Below, piece by piece: positions 1-8,202 of a stretch of DNA of 64,000 nucleotides (its first letter is position 1; each line of letters begins with the position of its first letter). The DNA is from K23-9 sp964460665 (GTDB lineage Bacteria; Planctomycetota; Planctomycetia; Pirellulales; Pirellulaceae). The translations under genes and the position numbers were made by a program. Below the pieces are notes generated by a model that ran no database searches, had not been told where the DNA came from, and worked only from the letters and a program-made list of their open reading frames with translations. The DNA lies in assembly GCA_964460665.1 (NCBI GenBank), contig CAYWSL010000004.1, positions 1 to 64,000 on the forward strand, given 5' to 3'.

Positions 1-296
1 TACATCTCTCCATCGTCGCCCAGCACTCGGCTCTTCAAACCGTGCACACTGATGACTCGACCGGAGATCAAAGCGCCGTCGCTGGCTTCGGCCTGCTCGG
101 TCGTCGGTGCGTCGACGCCAGCGACCGTTCGCTTTCGAGTTAAATCGCCCTTGCCGCTGACCCGCTCGGTTTGAGCGATATCGGCCAAGTCGTCTTCGTT
201 GCCCGTTTTGAATTCGCGAGTGAAGTCGCTTTTGCGAACACGTCCTTGCGAGTTCTTTCGGAAATCGGCTCGTTGCTTGGACTTCTTCTTGGCCAT
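1..296 (-). CDS. rsgA: Ribosome small subunit-dependent GTPase RsgA, N-terminal part (runs off window)
   Basis: Only the first 98 codons lie in the window; the gene continues past base 1. The start is ATG at 296-294. The visible part has a very basic N-terminus (MAKKKSKQR...), a segment reading RVSGKGDLTRKRT, and the beginning of an OB-fold (SGRVISVHGLKSRVLGDDG). This layout is what I recall for planctomycete RsgA (YjeQ/EngC), a circularly permuted GTPase that helps mature the 30S subunit. The GTPase motifs are outside the window, so the call rests on the N-terminus alone. It lies 59 bp downstream of ftsH on the same strand and could be cotranscribed with it. Confidence 0.7.
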   Translation of the reverse strand, partial: MAKKKSKQRADFRKNSQGRVRKSDFTREFKTGNEDDLADIAQTERVSGKGDLTRKRTVAGVDAPTTEQAEASDGALISGRVISVHGLKSRVLGDDGEM

Positions 297-355
297 GGTG
301 GTATCAAGCCCGATTCATAAAAGCCGAATCATAAAGTGATGCAATAAGCTGGCGG

Positions 356-2371
356 CTAAGTCGCCGCCTGCTCGTCGTGCTCGGATGCTTCGGTGTCCGA
401 ATCCGAATCCGGTTCCGCGTTGATGTTGTCGCGATTACGGACTTGGATGGATGGACCAATCAAGTCCGTCAATTCCGATTCGCTTAGCTCTTCTGCATCT
501 AGCAATGCACGTGTGATCGTTTCTAATTCTCCGCGGTGTTCACGCAGAAGCTGTTCTGCTTTCTGGTCAGCTTCTAGCAAAATTCGAGCGACCTCTTCAT
601 CGATCAATTCTTGCGTGTGTTCGCTGAACTGACGTGAACGTTGCATCTCGCGACCCAAAAACGGATCTTCGTCACTGGTCTTGTAGCTGACCGGGCCAAT
701 CTTTGGGCTCATTCCCCAGTGCGTGACCATTCGTCTAGCGATGCTGGTTGCGCGCTCCAGATCGTTCTCGGCACCTACACAAGTTTCGTTGTAGATGATT
801 TTCTCGGCAGCCCGGCCACCCAGTAAGACAATCAATTGGTGATCAAGTTCGCGTTTACTGATGCTCAAACGGTCTTCGTTGGGCACATACTGGGTCACGC
901 CCATCGCGCGACCGCGTGGGATGATCGTAACCTTGTGGACAATGTTGGCGCCTTCCAAGTGCCAAGCCGTCAACGTGTGGCCGGCTTCGTGGTAGGCGGT
1001 CTTTTCTTTTTCTTCGCCCTTCAGGACTTCTTCGCGTTTGGCACCCATCAGGATTTTGTCACGAGCGTTGTCAAAGTCTTCCATCTCGACTGACGTTTTG
1101 TCGTGACGGGCGGCCCACAGGGCAGCTTCGTTGACCATGTTTTGAATGTCGGCACCGGTCAATCCGATCGTACCGGCGGCCAAACGTTTGATATCCACGT
1201 CGTCCGCCAATGGAACATCGCGAACGTGAACTTTAAAGATCGCTTCGCGGCCTTTTAGGGTCGGTCGTCCCACTGTGATGTGGCGGTCGAATCGACCTGG
1301 ACGCAACAACGCGGGATCTAAAACGTCTGGCCGGTTCGTTGCGGCGACAACAATGACAGCTTGCGACTGACTGAAACCATCCATTTCACCTAGGATCTGG
1401 TTCAGCGTTTGCTCGCGTTCGTCATGTCCGCCGCCCAAGCCTGCACCGCGTTGCCGACCTACCGCATCGATTTCGTCAATGAAGATGATGGCGGGGCTTT
1501 GGTCTTTAGCAGTCTTGAAAAGGTCTCGCACGCGGCTGGCACCGACACCGACGAACATCTGAATGAACTCACTACCGTTCACGGAGAAGAACGGAACTTC
1601 GGCTTCGCCAGCAACGGCTCGCGCCAGCAACGTCTTGCCCGTTCCAGGAGGTCCGTTCAGCAAGACACCTTTGGGAACACGCCCACCAAGTCGTTGGAAT
1701 TTCTCGGGCGTCTTCAGGTAGTCGACGATTTCTTGCAGGTCGGCTTTAACACCTTCCAAGCCCGCGACGTCGTCGAACGTGACCATTTTCTCGTTTGCTT
1801 CGAATCGTTTGGCCGGGCTCTTGCTGAACCCGGACAAAAATCCGCCACCCATGATGTCGCCACGCGTGCGGCGAATCATGATGAATAGGAAGAACAGAAT
1901 GGCCAGTGGTAGGAAGACCATTGCAATCATGCTGATGATTGCGTGCGTCTGATCGCGAGCCATATTGGCATAAGGCACATCGGCCTGTTCCATTTCCTCC
2001 TTCAGACGCGAAACCGAGCGTTCGTCGCCGCCGAGGTAGCAAATGAATTCTTTCTTCAGAACTTCAGGCTTGCCGTCCTTGTCCTTCTTAATGACCTCTT
2101 GGCCGTTTTCGATCGTCGGCTCCGCTTCGGGAGGCGTGACGAAGACACCCTCGACGTGCTCGTCGCCAACAAATTCGACTTTTTGAATGTTGCCGCGATC
2201 CAATTCGCTCTTCAGAAAACTGATCGAGATGGTCGACGCATTTTGCTCGTTACGAAAGAACAACATCGCGATCACGACGGCCACAATGACCGCGATCAGG
2301 ATGGAGTTATTTCCGCGCCGATTCTGAACTTCGGGCTCACCTGAACCTGAATCGCCAGACTTCTTTTCCAT
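356..2371 (-). CDS. ftsH: ATP-dependent zinc metalloprotease FtsH
   Basis: Membrane-anchored AAA+ protease that degrades unassembled and regulatory membrane proteins. The 671-residue product has a short basic N-terminus, a first membrane segment (about 23-39), an extracytoplasmic domain with a charged insert around 85-108, and a second membrane segment (about 145-166). Walker A GPPGTGKT is at 240-247, Walker B FIDEID near 298, the second region of homology (ATNRPDVLDPALLRPGRFD) near 344-362, and the zinc site HEAGH at 461-465. The frame extends 17 codons upstream to 2422, but the ATG at 2371 (MEKKSGDSG) gives a normal FtsH N-terminus. The C-terminal tail is acidic. rsgA follows on the same strand. 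Confidence 0.97.
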   Translation of the reverse strand: MEKKSGDSGSGEPEVQNRRGNNSILIAVIVAVVIAMLFFRNEQNASTISISFLKSELDRGNIQKVEFVGDEHVEGVFVTPPEAEPTIENGQEVIKKDKDGKPEVLKKEFICYLGGDERSVSRLKEEMEQADVPYANMARDQTHAIISMIAMVFLPLAILFFLFIMIRRTRGDIMGGGFLSGFSKSPAKRFEANEKMVTFDDVAGLEGVKADLQEIVDYLKTPEKFQRLGGRVPKGVLLNGPPGTGKTLLARAVAGEAEVPFFSVNGSEFIQMFVGVGASRVRDLFKTAKDQSPAIIFIDEIDAVGRQRGAGLGGGHDEREQTLNQILGEMDGFSQSQAVIVVAATNRPDVLDPALLRPGRFDRHITVGRPTLKGREAIFKVHVRDVPLADDVDIKRLAAGTIGLTGADIQNMVNEAALWAARHDKTSVEMEDFDNARDKILMGAKREEVLKGEEKEKTAYHEAGHTLTAWHLEGANIVHKVTIIPRGRAMGVTQYVPNEDRLSISKRELDHQLIVLLGGRAAEKIIYNETCVGAENDLERATSIARRMVTHWGMSPKIGPVSYKTSDEDPFLGREMQRSRQFSEHTQELIDEEVARILLEADQKAEQLLREHRGELETITRALLDAEELSESELTDLIGPSIQVRNRDNINAEPDSDSDTEASEHDEQAAT

Positions 2372-2800
2372 GGAATGCCTTTGATGGGCGGACGGTGGGA
2401 ATGGATCCCATCCCGCCCTCATTTATCAGAGCGCACGAGCACGGATGTGTTTGTGCGCAAGTCGTTTTTCTAAACATTGAAACTAGACTGCCGAATAGCC
2501 GATTGACCGGTCTTCAGCTCTGTTCCAACTCACTTTAGTGAACAATCAACTGCGTCGAGTGCTCGCTACCGAATTGAATTGTACCGGTTCAGAGCAGAAG
2601 TGACTAACCGCCGTGATTACGTTAGCGAAAGCCAATTCGCATCATTGCTTGTGGCACGTTTTGTCGCACTATCACGCATTCCTGGGAACATGTGGGGCGA
2701 TGCAGCGCGCCAGGCTTCCCCCACTGGCCACGGAAATTCGCGGAATCGGCTGGTCTCCGCTGGTCGCATGAGAATGGGCCGTCGACGTTTAATCGATGCG
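2372..2800. other. Intergenic region between recQ end and ftsH start
   Basis: About 430 bp without a supportable gene. Short frames on both strands have no recognisable composition. It must hold the ftsH promoter (minus strand), but I could not pick a convincing -35/-10 pair. TTAATCGAT occurs twice close to the recQ stop, near 2789 and 2801. Confidence 0.5.
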
Positions 2801-5719
2801 TTAATCGATCTGAGGTGTCCATTCTGGTCGGATTTCGTGTCCCTGAGCGGCTGCATCGGCCAAGTCTTGCAGGATTGCGCCCACGCTGCGGCCGCGGATC
2901 GCCACGATTTGATCGAACGAGTATCCGTCGCTTAAGAGACGCCAAGTCCAGTAGCAATCCGATTGGTCGATGTCTTTGGGGGCGTTCTGGTCTTTGGGGG
3001 CTTTCTGGGCTGAGTTTCTTGATCCCGAAGGTGCCGGTGACGGCGCTAAGATGTTGGCACCCTCATCGACTCGCAAGAAAGCTTTCTCGGTATTGTCAGC
3101 CTTGTTCACGTCATCCGGACCGGTGTCAGCGGTGGTTTCGGAGTCGGCTTCTAAATCGAATTCGTCGTTTGATTCCGAGACGATTGAATGAGGATTTTCA
3201 GAATCACCATCTGTTTTTCTTGAAGCGGCGTCTGATTCGTTTGGCGTTGCTGATTCGCCATCGCTGTTGCCATTCAATTCGGGGTCGCTGGTGATGCTGC
3301 GAATCAGTTCCAAGATGTCGTAGCCGAATTGCTCGATCGTCGCCGGCCCGACACCCGATACGGACTCCAGTTCGCTTGTCGTGTTGGGGACCAATTCGGC
3401 GATCCGGTCGACGGTCGCATTGCTGAGCACGCGATAGGCGGGGATTCCAAGAGCAGCCGAAGTCTTTCTTCGCCAGCTCTTCAAGCGATCGGCGATGGTT
3501 TCGGTTAGTTCTTCCGCTGCAGAATCGGTCGCCTTGGTCTTATCGCTGCTTGAGTCGGCGGCTGACTGGTTCGGCACGTCTCTCGATTCGATTCCTTTCG
3601 CAGCGACGGCTAGTCGCTTTGCCAGCGGAAAGCTCATGTGCACCGACGCTGGTAACGGGTCTTGCGCGTGCATGACACGTTTGCCGATTTCGTTGATCTG
3701 AATCGTAGGTCGCCGGTCGTCGACTTCACGTTGTTCCAGCAGACCGGCTGCGGCCAAGGCATCGATGATCGATACGACTTCGGTTTGTCGTAGCGCCGAA
3801 AGCATGCCGTAGGTGCTGAGCCGATGAAGTTTCCATTGTTGAAGCTTCTTGCTTTTCGATCCGCACAGCATTTGTGCGACTAGGTTTTTGCCAAATCGTC
3901 CGTGCATTCGCGTGACGCCGCTTAAGACAACACGCACGCCGCATCGAAGTGCACTGGGATCAACTCCTTTCAGCTCGCCGGTCAACGAAACTTGGTCCCC
4001 TTTCTTTATCGCTACCGCTCCTTCGGGCTTGCACCGATCGCATTTGCCGCAATCCGCCGCATTGGGATCGCCAAAGTAATCCAAGATCACGCGCTGTCGG
4101 CAGCCGCTGGTCCGAGCAAAATTGATGACCGATTCCAGCTTTTCGTGTTCGGCAGCCTTGCGTCGATCAAGTTCTTCGAAGTCGATGTCCAGCTTGTCAA
4201 ACGGGACGTCACGCTGCGTGAAGTGCACGCCGCGGCCACGAAACGGCGGAACATAGTCGAACGTTCGCAGTTTCGACAATTCACGCAACGTTCGTGTCAG
4301 TTGCGAGCGATCCACATCGCCCAGTTCCATCAGACGCTTCAGTGTCACGTAGACGTCTTCGTGCCGGCGGTTGCCCACGACTTTTTCGACTGCCAGCATC
4401 ACGCGGCGGCGAATTTTGGCTTCTTTGGGCAAGTAATCCAGTAGCGTTGGAGCGTCGGAGTCGATTCGCACAATGGCGTTGTTGGACGAACTATCCAGGC
4501 GTTTCAGTACACCCGCTTTGGCCAGCAACGTTTGTGCGGTTGCGATCGATTCGTTGCCGTCTTTGACGTCGATTGCTTTGCGAATTTGCTCCAGTGTCAT
4601 TTCGATCGGATCGTCGCTACACGACAGCAAGTACTGGTAGACCTTGCGAACCGTTTGCTTGGACGGATAACGGTTGTCGATAAAGAACTCTTGGATGTAG
4701 CGGTCGCTGTAGGCAAACAGCAGCAGGCAGTCGCTTTCTTTGCCATCACGCCCTGCCCTGCCCGCTTCCTGATAGTAAGCTTCCAGCGATCCTGTCATGT
4801 TGTAGTGAACGACGAAGCGAATATCCGACTTGTCGATCCCCATGCCGAATGCGTTGGTCGCGACGATCGCAGAAAGTTCGCCCGACATGAACGCTTCTTG
4901 GACGCGTTTTCTAGCGTCGGGGTCCATGCCGCCGTGGTACATGCCGACGCTGCGACGCGCCTTTTCAGGTAGCCAGCTGGCTAGTTCTTCGCAGCCTTTG
5001 CGGGTCGCCGCGTAGATGATGCCGGCGCCGTCTTGTTGCTTTAAGTACTTGGCAAGCTGTTCGTCTTTCTCGCGATCGTTTTTGTTGTGGGCAGCGTTGA
5101 AACGCAGGTTCGTTCTGGCAAACCCAGTGACAAACACACTGGGTGATTTCAGTCCCAGTAAGCCACTGATGTCTTCACGAACCGTCGGTGTTGCGGTTGC
5201 CGTTAACGCAATCGTTTGCACGTTGTTTAAGTATCGCTCGCGAAACTTGCCGAGCCGCGAGTAATCAGGTCGGAAATCGTGTCCCCATTCGCTGACACAG
5301 TGTGCTTCATCCACCGCCAACAAGCTGATGTTTGCCGATGCAATGGCATCCAAGAAACGTCCGTTCCGCAAACGTTCTGGCGCGATGTACAACAAATCGA
5401 TTTCGCCTGTTGCGGTTTCCCGCATGACTTCGTTTTGCTGTGCAAGGCTCAGGCTGCTGTTGATCAACTTTGCGTTGATTCCAAGCTGTTGCAGGCTGTC
5501 GACCTGGTCCTTCATCAGCGCGATCAACGGCGAGACCACGATCGTGGTGCCCTCGCGTGCCAAACTGGGTAGTTGGTAACACAGGCTCTTGCCGCCGCCC
5601 GTTGGCATCACGCACATCACGTCATCGCCTGCGGCTACGGCATCGACGATGGACTGCTGACCAGGCCGGAAACTGGACAAGCCGAATCGCGATAACAAGG
5701 CAGTCGAATCAGATTCCAT
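2801..5719 (-). CDS. recQ: ATP-dependent DNA helicase RecQ with extended C-terminus
   Basis: 3'-5' superfamily 2 DNA helicase for recombination and fork repair, 972 residues and thus longer than the roughly 600 of E. coli RecQ. Walker A PTGGGKS is at 39-45, DEAH at 137-140, ALTATATP near 171, and motif VI YYQEAGRAGRDG near 315-326. About 175 residues separate the helicase core from the zinc cysteines at 540, 557, 560 and 563, so the order is core, insert, zinc, winged helix (about 583-690), then HRDC (about 738-808). An acidic Ser/Asp/Glu-rich linker follows. The last 50 residues (CYWTWRLLSDGYSFDQIVAIRG) look like the helix-turn-helix module found at the C-terminus of some RecQ proteins. I chose ATG at 5719 (MESDSTALLSRFG) because the frame upstream runs into an N gap. 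Confidence 0.95.
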   Translation of the reverse strand: MESDSTALLSRFGLSSFRPGQQSIVDAVAAGDDVMCVMPTGGGKSLCYQLPSLAREGTTIVVSPLIALMKDQVDSLQQLGINAKLINSSLSLAQQNEVMRETATGEIDLLYIAPERLRNGRFLDAIASANISLLAVDEAHCVSEWGHDFRPDYSRLGKFRERYLNNVQTIALTATATPTVREDISGLLGLKSPSVFVTGFARTNLRFNAAHNKNDREKDEQLAKYLKQQDGAGIIYAATRKGCEELASWLPEKARRSVGMYHGGMDPDARKRVQEAFMSGELSAIVATNAFGMGIDKSDIRFVVHYNMTGSLEAYYQEAGRAGRDGKESDCLLLFAYSDRYIQEFFIDNRYPSKQTVRKVYQYLLSCSDDPIEMTLEQIRKAIDVKDGNESIATAQTLLAKAGVLKRLDSSSNNAIVRIDSDAPTLLDYLPKEAKIRRRVMLAVEKVVGNRRHEDVYVTLKRLMELGDVDRSQLTRTLRELSKLRTFDYVPPFRGRGVHFTQRDVPFDKLDIDFEELDRRKAAEHEKLESVINFARTSGCRQRVILDYFGDPNAADCGKCDRCKPEGAVAIKKGDQVSLTGELKGVDPSALRCGVRVVLSGVTRMHGRFGKNLVAQMLCGSKSKKLQQWKLHRLSTYGMLSALRQTEVVSIIDALAAAGLLEQREVDDRRPTIQINEIGKRVMHAQDPLPASVHMSFPLAKRLAVAAKGIESRDVPNQSAADSSSDKTKATDSAAEELTETIADRLKSWRRKTSAALGIPAYRVLSNATVDRIAELVPNTTSELESVSGVGPATIEQFGYDILELIRSITSDPELNGNSDGESATPNESDAASRKTDGDSENPHSIVSESNDEFDLEADSETTADTGPDDVNKADNTEKAFLRVDEGANILAPSPAPSGSRNSAQKAPKDQNAPKDIDQSDCYWTWRLLSDGYSFDQIVAIRGRSVGAILQDLADAAAQGHEIRPEWTPQID

Positions 5720-5773
5720 CACGGCGACTTGTAAGAGAGTGAAGAGGCAAAGGCACAGAAAGCAGCACGGAAC

Positions 5774-5873
5774 NNNNNNNNNNNNNNNNNNNNNNNNNNN
5801 NNNNNNNNNNNNNNNNNNNNNNNNNNNNNNNNNNNNNNNNNNNNNNNNNNNNNNNNNNNNNNNNNNNNNNNNN
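5774..5873. other. Scaffold gap of 100 N inside a short direct repeat
   Basis: Exactly 100 N upstream of recQ. The 15-mer AAAGCAGCACGGAAC ends at the left edge of the gap and starts again at its right edge, so the gap most likely represents a tandem array of this motif that the assembler could not resolve. The true length is unknown. Confidence 0.85.
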
Positions 5874-5973
5874 AAAGCAGCACGGAACGTCGAATTGTAG
5901 CGACTCCGTCTTTGTCCACGCCAACAAGTTTTGAAAGAACCCGCGAGTTTCAAAGGAAGCCGCCAGCGCGCAT

Positions 5974-6010
5974 AAAAAAAGCGGAACCTGTCATCGACAA
6001 GTCCCGCTTT
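5974..6010 (-). terminator. Rho-independent terminator for the cysteine-rich gene
   Basis: Read on the minus strand, an AAAGCGG/CCGCTTT outer stem is extended by a 7-bp inner stem (GACAAGT/ACCTGTC, one mismatch) around a 3-nt loop. A run of seven T (5980-5974) follows directly. It lies about 35 bp after the stop codon at 6044 and is oriented to terminate that gene. Confidence 0.75.
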
Positions 6011-6043
6011 CTTATTCATTTAACGCACTTGCGTAGCAACTGT

Positions 6044-6466
6044 TTAGCAGCCACAAGCGGGTGCTGGTGTGCAGCACTGAGCAGCAGAACGAGCAGCGCG
6101 ACGCTCTTTAAGCTTCTGAAGCAATCCACAGCGTGGTTTAGCAGGTGCACAGCAAGGGTCGCAAACAGGCTCAGCAACGCAGCAAGGCTCCGGTGCAGGA
6201 GCACAGCATGGAGCCGGTGCAGGTGCAGGAGCACAGCATACTGGTGCAGGTGCAGGAGCACAGTATTGAACTGGTGCCGGTGCAGGAGCACAGCAAGGTG
6301 CTGGGGCTGGTTCACAGCAAGGTGCTGGAGCTGGTTCACAGCAGGCAGGTGCACACGCGTCGGCGCCACCACCACACAAGCGGGAGAACAGTCCAGCGTC
6401 AGCTTGAGGTGCAAAGACCACCATCAAGGCAAACAACATCATTACGCTAAAGATTTTACGTACCAT
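6044..6466 (-). CDS. Secreted cysteine/proline/alanine-rich repeat protein
   Basis: Unknown function, 140 residues. It has a signal peptide (MVRKIFSVMMLFALMVVFAPQADA). The mature part is almost entirely PAPAPCC-type repeats with some 23 cysteines, mostly in CC pairs, and ends with a short basic stretch (LLQKLKERRAARSA) and a last cysteine cluster. The start is ATG at 6466, preceded at good spacing by AAGGAAG; a TTG one codon upstream is less likely. It is monocistronic with its own terminator. Vicinal cysteines in a Pro/Ala spacer suggest a metal-binding or disulfide-crosslinked envelope component, but that is inference. The long frame on the opposite strand is a product of the repeat composition. 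Confidence 0.8.
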   Translation of the reverse strand: MVRKIFSVMMLFALMVVFAPQADAGLFSRLCGGGADACAPACCEPAPAPCCEPAPAPCCAPAPAPVQYCAPAPAPVCCAPAPAPAPCCAPAPEPCCVAEPVCDPCCAPAKPRCGLLQKLKERRAARSAAQCCTPAPACGC

Positions 6467-6792
6467 CAATCTTCCTTCATCGGAGTCGAACAGGTTAGTT
6501 ACGCCAGTTTGGCAATCTGGACAAAGCTTAAGGGTCGTTTCGAGTGAGTCAATCGGGTGGCTAGGGTGCTTCAGGGGATTTGTGCCGATTTAATAAGCTG
6601 CCTACATAGCTGGCTTGGAGGCATGGATAAAACAGGAGGTGTGGGTTGCTGGCTGCTGTCGCGAACTTGGCTAGTGGACGACCCATTTTGGAAGGCTTCT
6701 AGGTAGAATTCGCTCGCTAGCACACTTTGTAGGCGTGATCAGGCTCTTCATGCTGGGGTAATCTTTCGTTCACTATCCACTGAATCCGATCC
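6467..6792. other. Divergent intergenic region
   Basis: About 325 bp between the minus-strand cysteine-rich gene and the plus-strand dehydrogenase. It should carry promoters for both. No RNA gene, repeat or convincing promoter hexamers were recognised. Confidence 0.4.
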
Positions 6793-7761
6793 ATGCATGC
6801 AATTTTGCTTCAATCTGGCTCGCCAACGTTTCGCGACGATTTGCCGCCACCAGTGCCCGCCGAAAACGAGGTTCTAGTCAAAGTGACTCGAGCAGGGATC
6901 TGCGAAACCGATTTGCAGCTGGCCCAAGTTTACATGGGTTTCGATGGGATCTTGGGGCACGAGTTCGTCGGAGTTGCTCAGTCGGGGCCATTTGCGGGGC
7001 AACGCGTCGTTGGCGAGATCAACTGCAACTGTCGCAGTTGCCCGCGTTGTAAGGCGGGGCTTGGTAATCACTGCGATCGCCGGACTGTGATTGGAATTGA
7101 TCGACACGATGGGGCGTTTGCAGAAATTGTCGCCGTACCGCAGGCAAATTTGCATGAAGTGCCCCAGCACGTATCAGATGATCAAGCCGTTTTCGTCGAA
7201 CCATTGGCGGCCGCATTCCAAATCCTGGATCAGGTATCGGTGAAGCAATCCGATCGAGTGTTGATATTGGGTGATGGACGGTTGGCATTGATGAGCGGTC
7301 AAGCCTTGAAGTTGACCGGTGCGACGTTAACCGTGATCGGAAAACACCAGCACAAGTTGTCGCGATTTGACGAAGTGGATGCGCAAACGGTTCTTCTAGA
7401 GAAAGAGATGACACTGTCGGAGAATTTGCCAGAAGCATCGTTTGATGTTGTGGTCGATTGCACGGGATCGCCAAGCGGTTTGCCGATGGCGATACGATTC
7501 GTTCGTCCGCGCGGTTGCATCGTGATGAAGACAACGGTCGCAGCGGATCATCAGTTGTCGCTTGCGCCGATCGTGATTAACGAAATCAACTTGGTGGGAT
7601 CGCGTTGCGGGCCGTTTGCAAAAGCCATTCAAGCTTTGTCCGACAAGCAGGTAAATTTGAACGGCTTGATCACTCATCGTTTTCCGCTCGAATCGGCAGC
7701 CGAAGCGATGCGGTGTGCAGCCAACGCAGATGCGTTTAAAGTCGTGTTCGATATTTCGTAA
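6793..7761 (+). CDS. Zinc-dependent alcohol dehydrogenase (MDR superfamily)
   Basis: NAD(P)-dependent medium-chain dehydrogenase, 322 residues. Predicted catalytic zinc ligands are Cys37 (AGICETD), His56-Glu57 (GHEFVG) and Glu136 (VEPLAAA). The structural zinc lobe is complete with Cys80, Cys83, Cys86 and Cys94. The Rossmann motif is GDGRLA near 160, with the third Gly replaced by Ala. It is somewhat shorter than typical members (about 340-350). The substrate cannot be told from the sequence; related proteins oxidise secondary alcohols, polyols or threonine. The small CPXCG gene follows 28 bp downstream and may be cotranscribed. Confidence 0.9.
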   Translation: MHAILLQSGSPTFRDDLPPPVPAENEVLVKVTRAGICETDLQLAQVYMGFDGILGHEFVGVAQSGPFAGQRVVGEINCNCRSCPRCKAGLGNHCDRRTVIGIDRHDGAFAEIVAVPQANLHEVPQHVSDDQAVFVEPLAAAFQILDQVSVKQSDRVLILGDGRLALMSGQALKLTGATLTVIGKHQHKLSRFDEVDAQTVLLEKEMTLSENLPEASFDVVVDCTGSPSGLPMAIRFVRPRGCIVMKTTVAADHQLSLAPIVINEINLVGSRCGPFAKAIQALSDKQVNLNGLITHRFPLESAAEAMRCAANADAFKVVFDIS

Positions 7762-7789
7762 CACAATTTCGTAACACAGGGAGTCAGGG

Positions 7790-8005
7790 ATGAACGATCC
7801 AGAGACGACATCGTTTGACAACGAAGGTTCGTATGTGTGTGACAGTTGTGGCGAAGAGATCGTGATCCCGTTGGATCCCATGGCGGGGAGAGACCAGTCG
7901 TACGTGGAAGATTGCCCGGTGTGTTGTAACCCCAGCGTGATCCATGTTCAGTGGAACGACGAATCCGCACACGTCTGGGCCGAGCCCGAGCAAGATCGCT
8001 ATTGA
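7790..8005 (+). CDS. CPXCG-motif cysteine-rich small protein
   Basis: 71 residues with an N-terminal CxxCGEE pair (CDSCGEE), the conserved DPxAG...QxYxEDC block (DPMAGRDQSYVEDC), and the CPVCC pair followed by a short beta segment. This matches the CPXCG cysteine-rich family (Pfam Cys_rich_CPXG, from memory), presumed zinc ribbons of unknown role. Four of the cysteines form two CxxC knuckles. It follows the dehydrogenase closely on the same strand and is acidic and cytoplasmic. Confidence 0.85.
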   Translation: MNDPETTSFDNEGSYVCDSCGEEIVIPLDPMAGRDQSYVEDCPVCCNPSVIHVQWNDESAHVWAEPEQDRY

Positions 8006-8006
8006 G

Positions 8007-8030
8007 AGTGTGGCCGAACGCTCCCGCAGT
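8007..8030 (+). repeat. Dispersed gene-end repeat, copy 1
   Basis: GAGTGTGGCCGAACGCTCC lies directly after the CPXCG stop codon and recurs after the stop of the gene ending at 29024. In this copy CGCTCC is followed by GGAGCG and can form a 6-bp hairpin. It may act as a terminator or be a REP-like element. Confidence 0.6.
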
Positions 8031-8047
8031 CGGAGCGCACGAACAGC

Positions 8048-8202
8048 TATTGGCGCGTATAGCTATTGGCGCGCGTATAGCTATTGGCGCNNNNNNNNNN
8101 NNNNNNNNNNNNNNNNNNNNNNNNNNNNNNNNNNNNNNNNNNNNNNNNNNNNNNNNNNNNNNNNNNNNNNNNNNNNNNNNNNNNNNNNNNAGCTATTGGC
8201 GC
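8048..8202. repeat. Short tandem repeat (AGCTATTGGCGC-containing unit) interrupted by 100 N
   Basis: AGCTATTGGCGC occurs three times left of the gap, with a spacing of about 16-18 bp, and once right of it. The gap itself is 8091-8190, exactly 100 N. The rightmost copy contains the stop codon (TAG, minus strand) of the FG-GAP gene, so the array begins at that gene's 3' end. The copy number is unknown. Confidence 0.8.

Noticed and set aside
1409..1888. Plus-strand frame opposite ftsH
   Set aside because: Antisense to the conserved AAA+ domain of an intact FtsH.
5912..6547. Long plus-strand frame opposite the cysteine-rich gene
   Set aside because: It is the antisense of PAPAPCC repeats; the minus strand has the signal peptide, ribosome-binding site and terminator.
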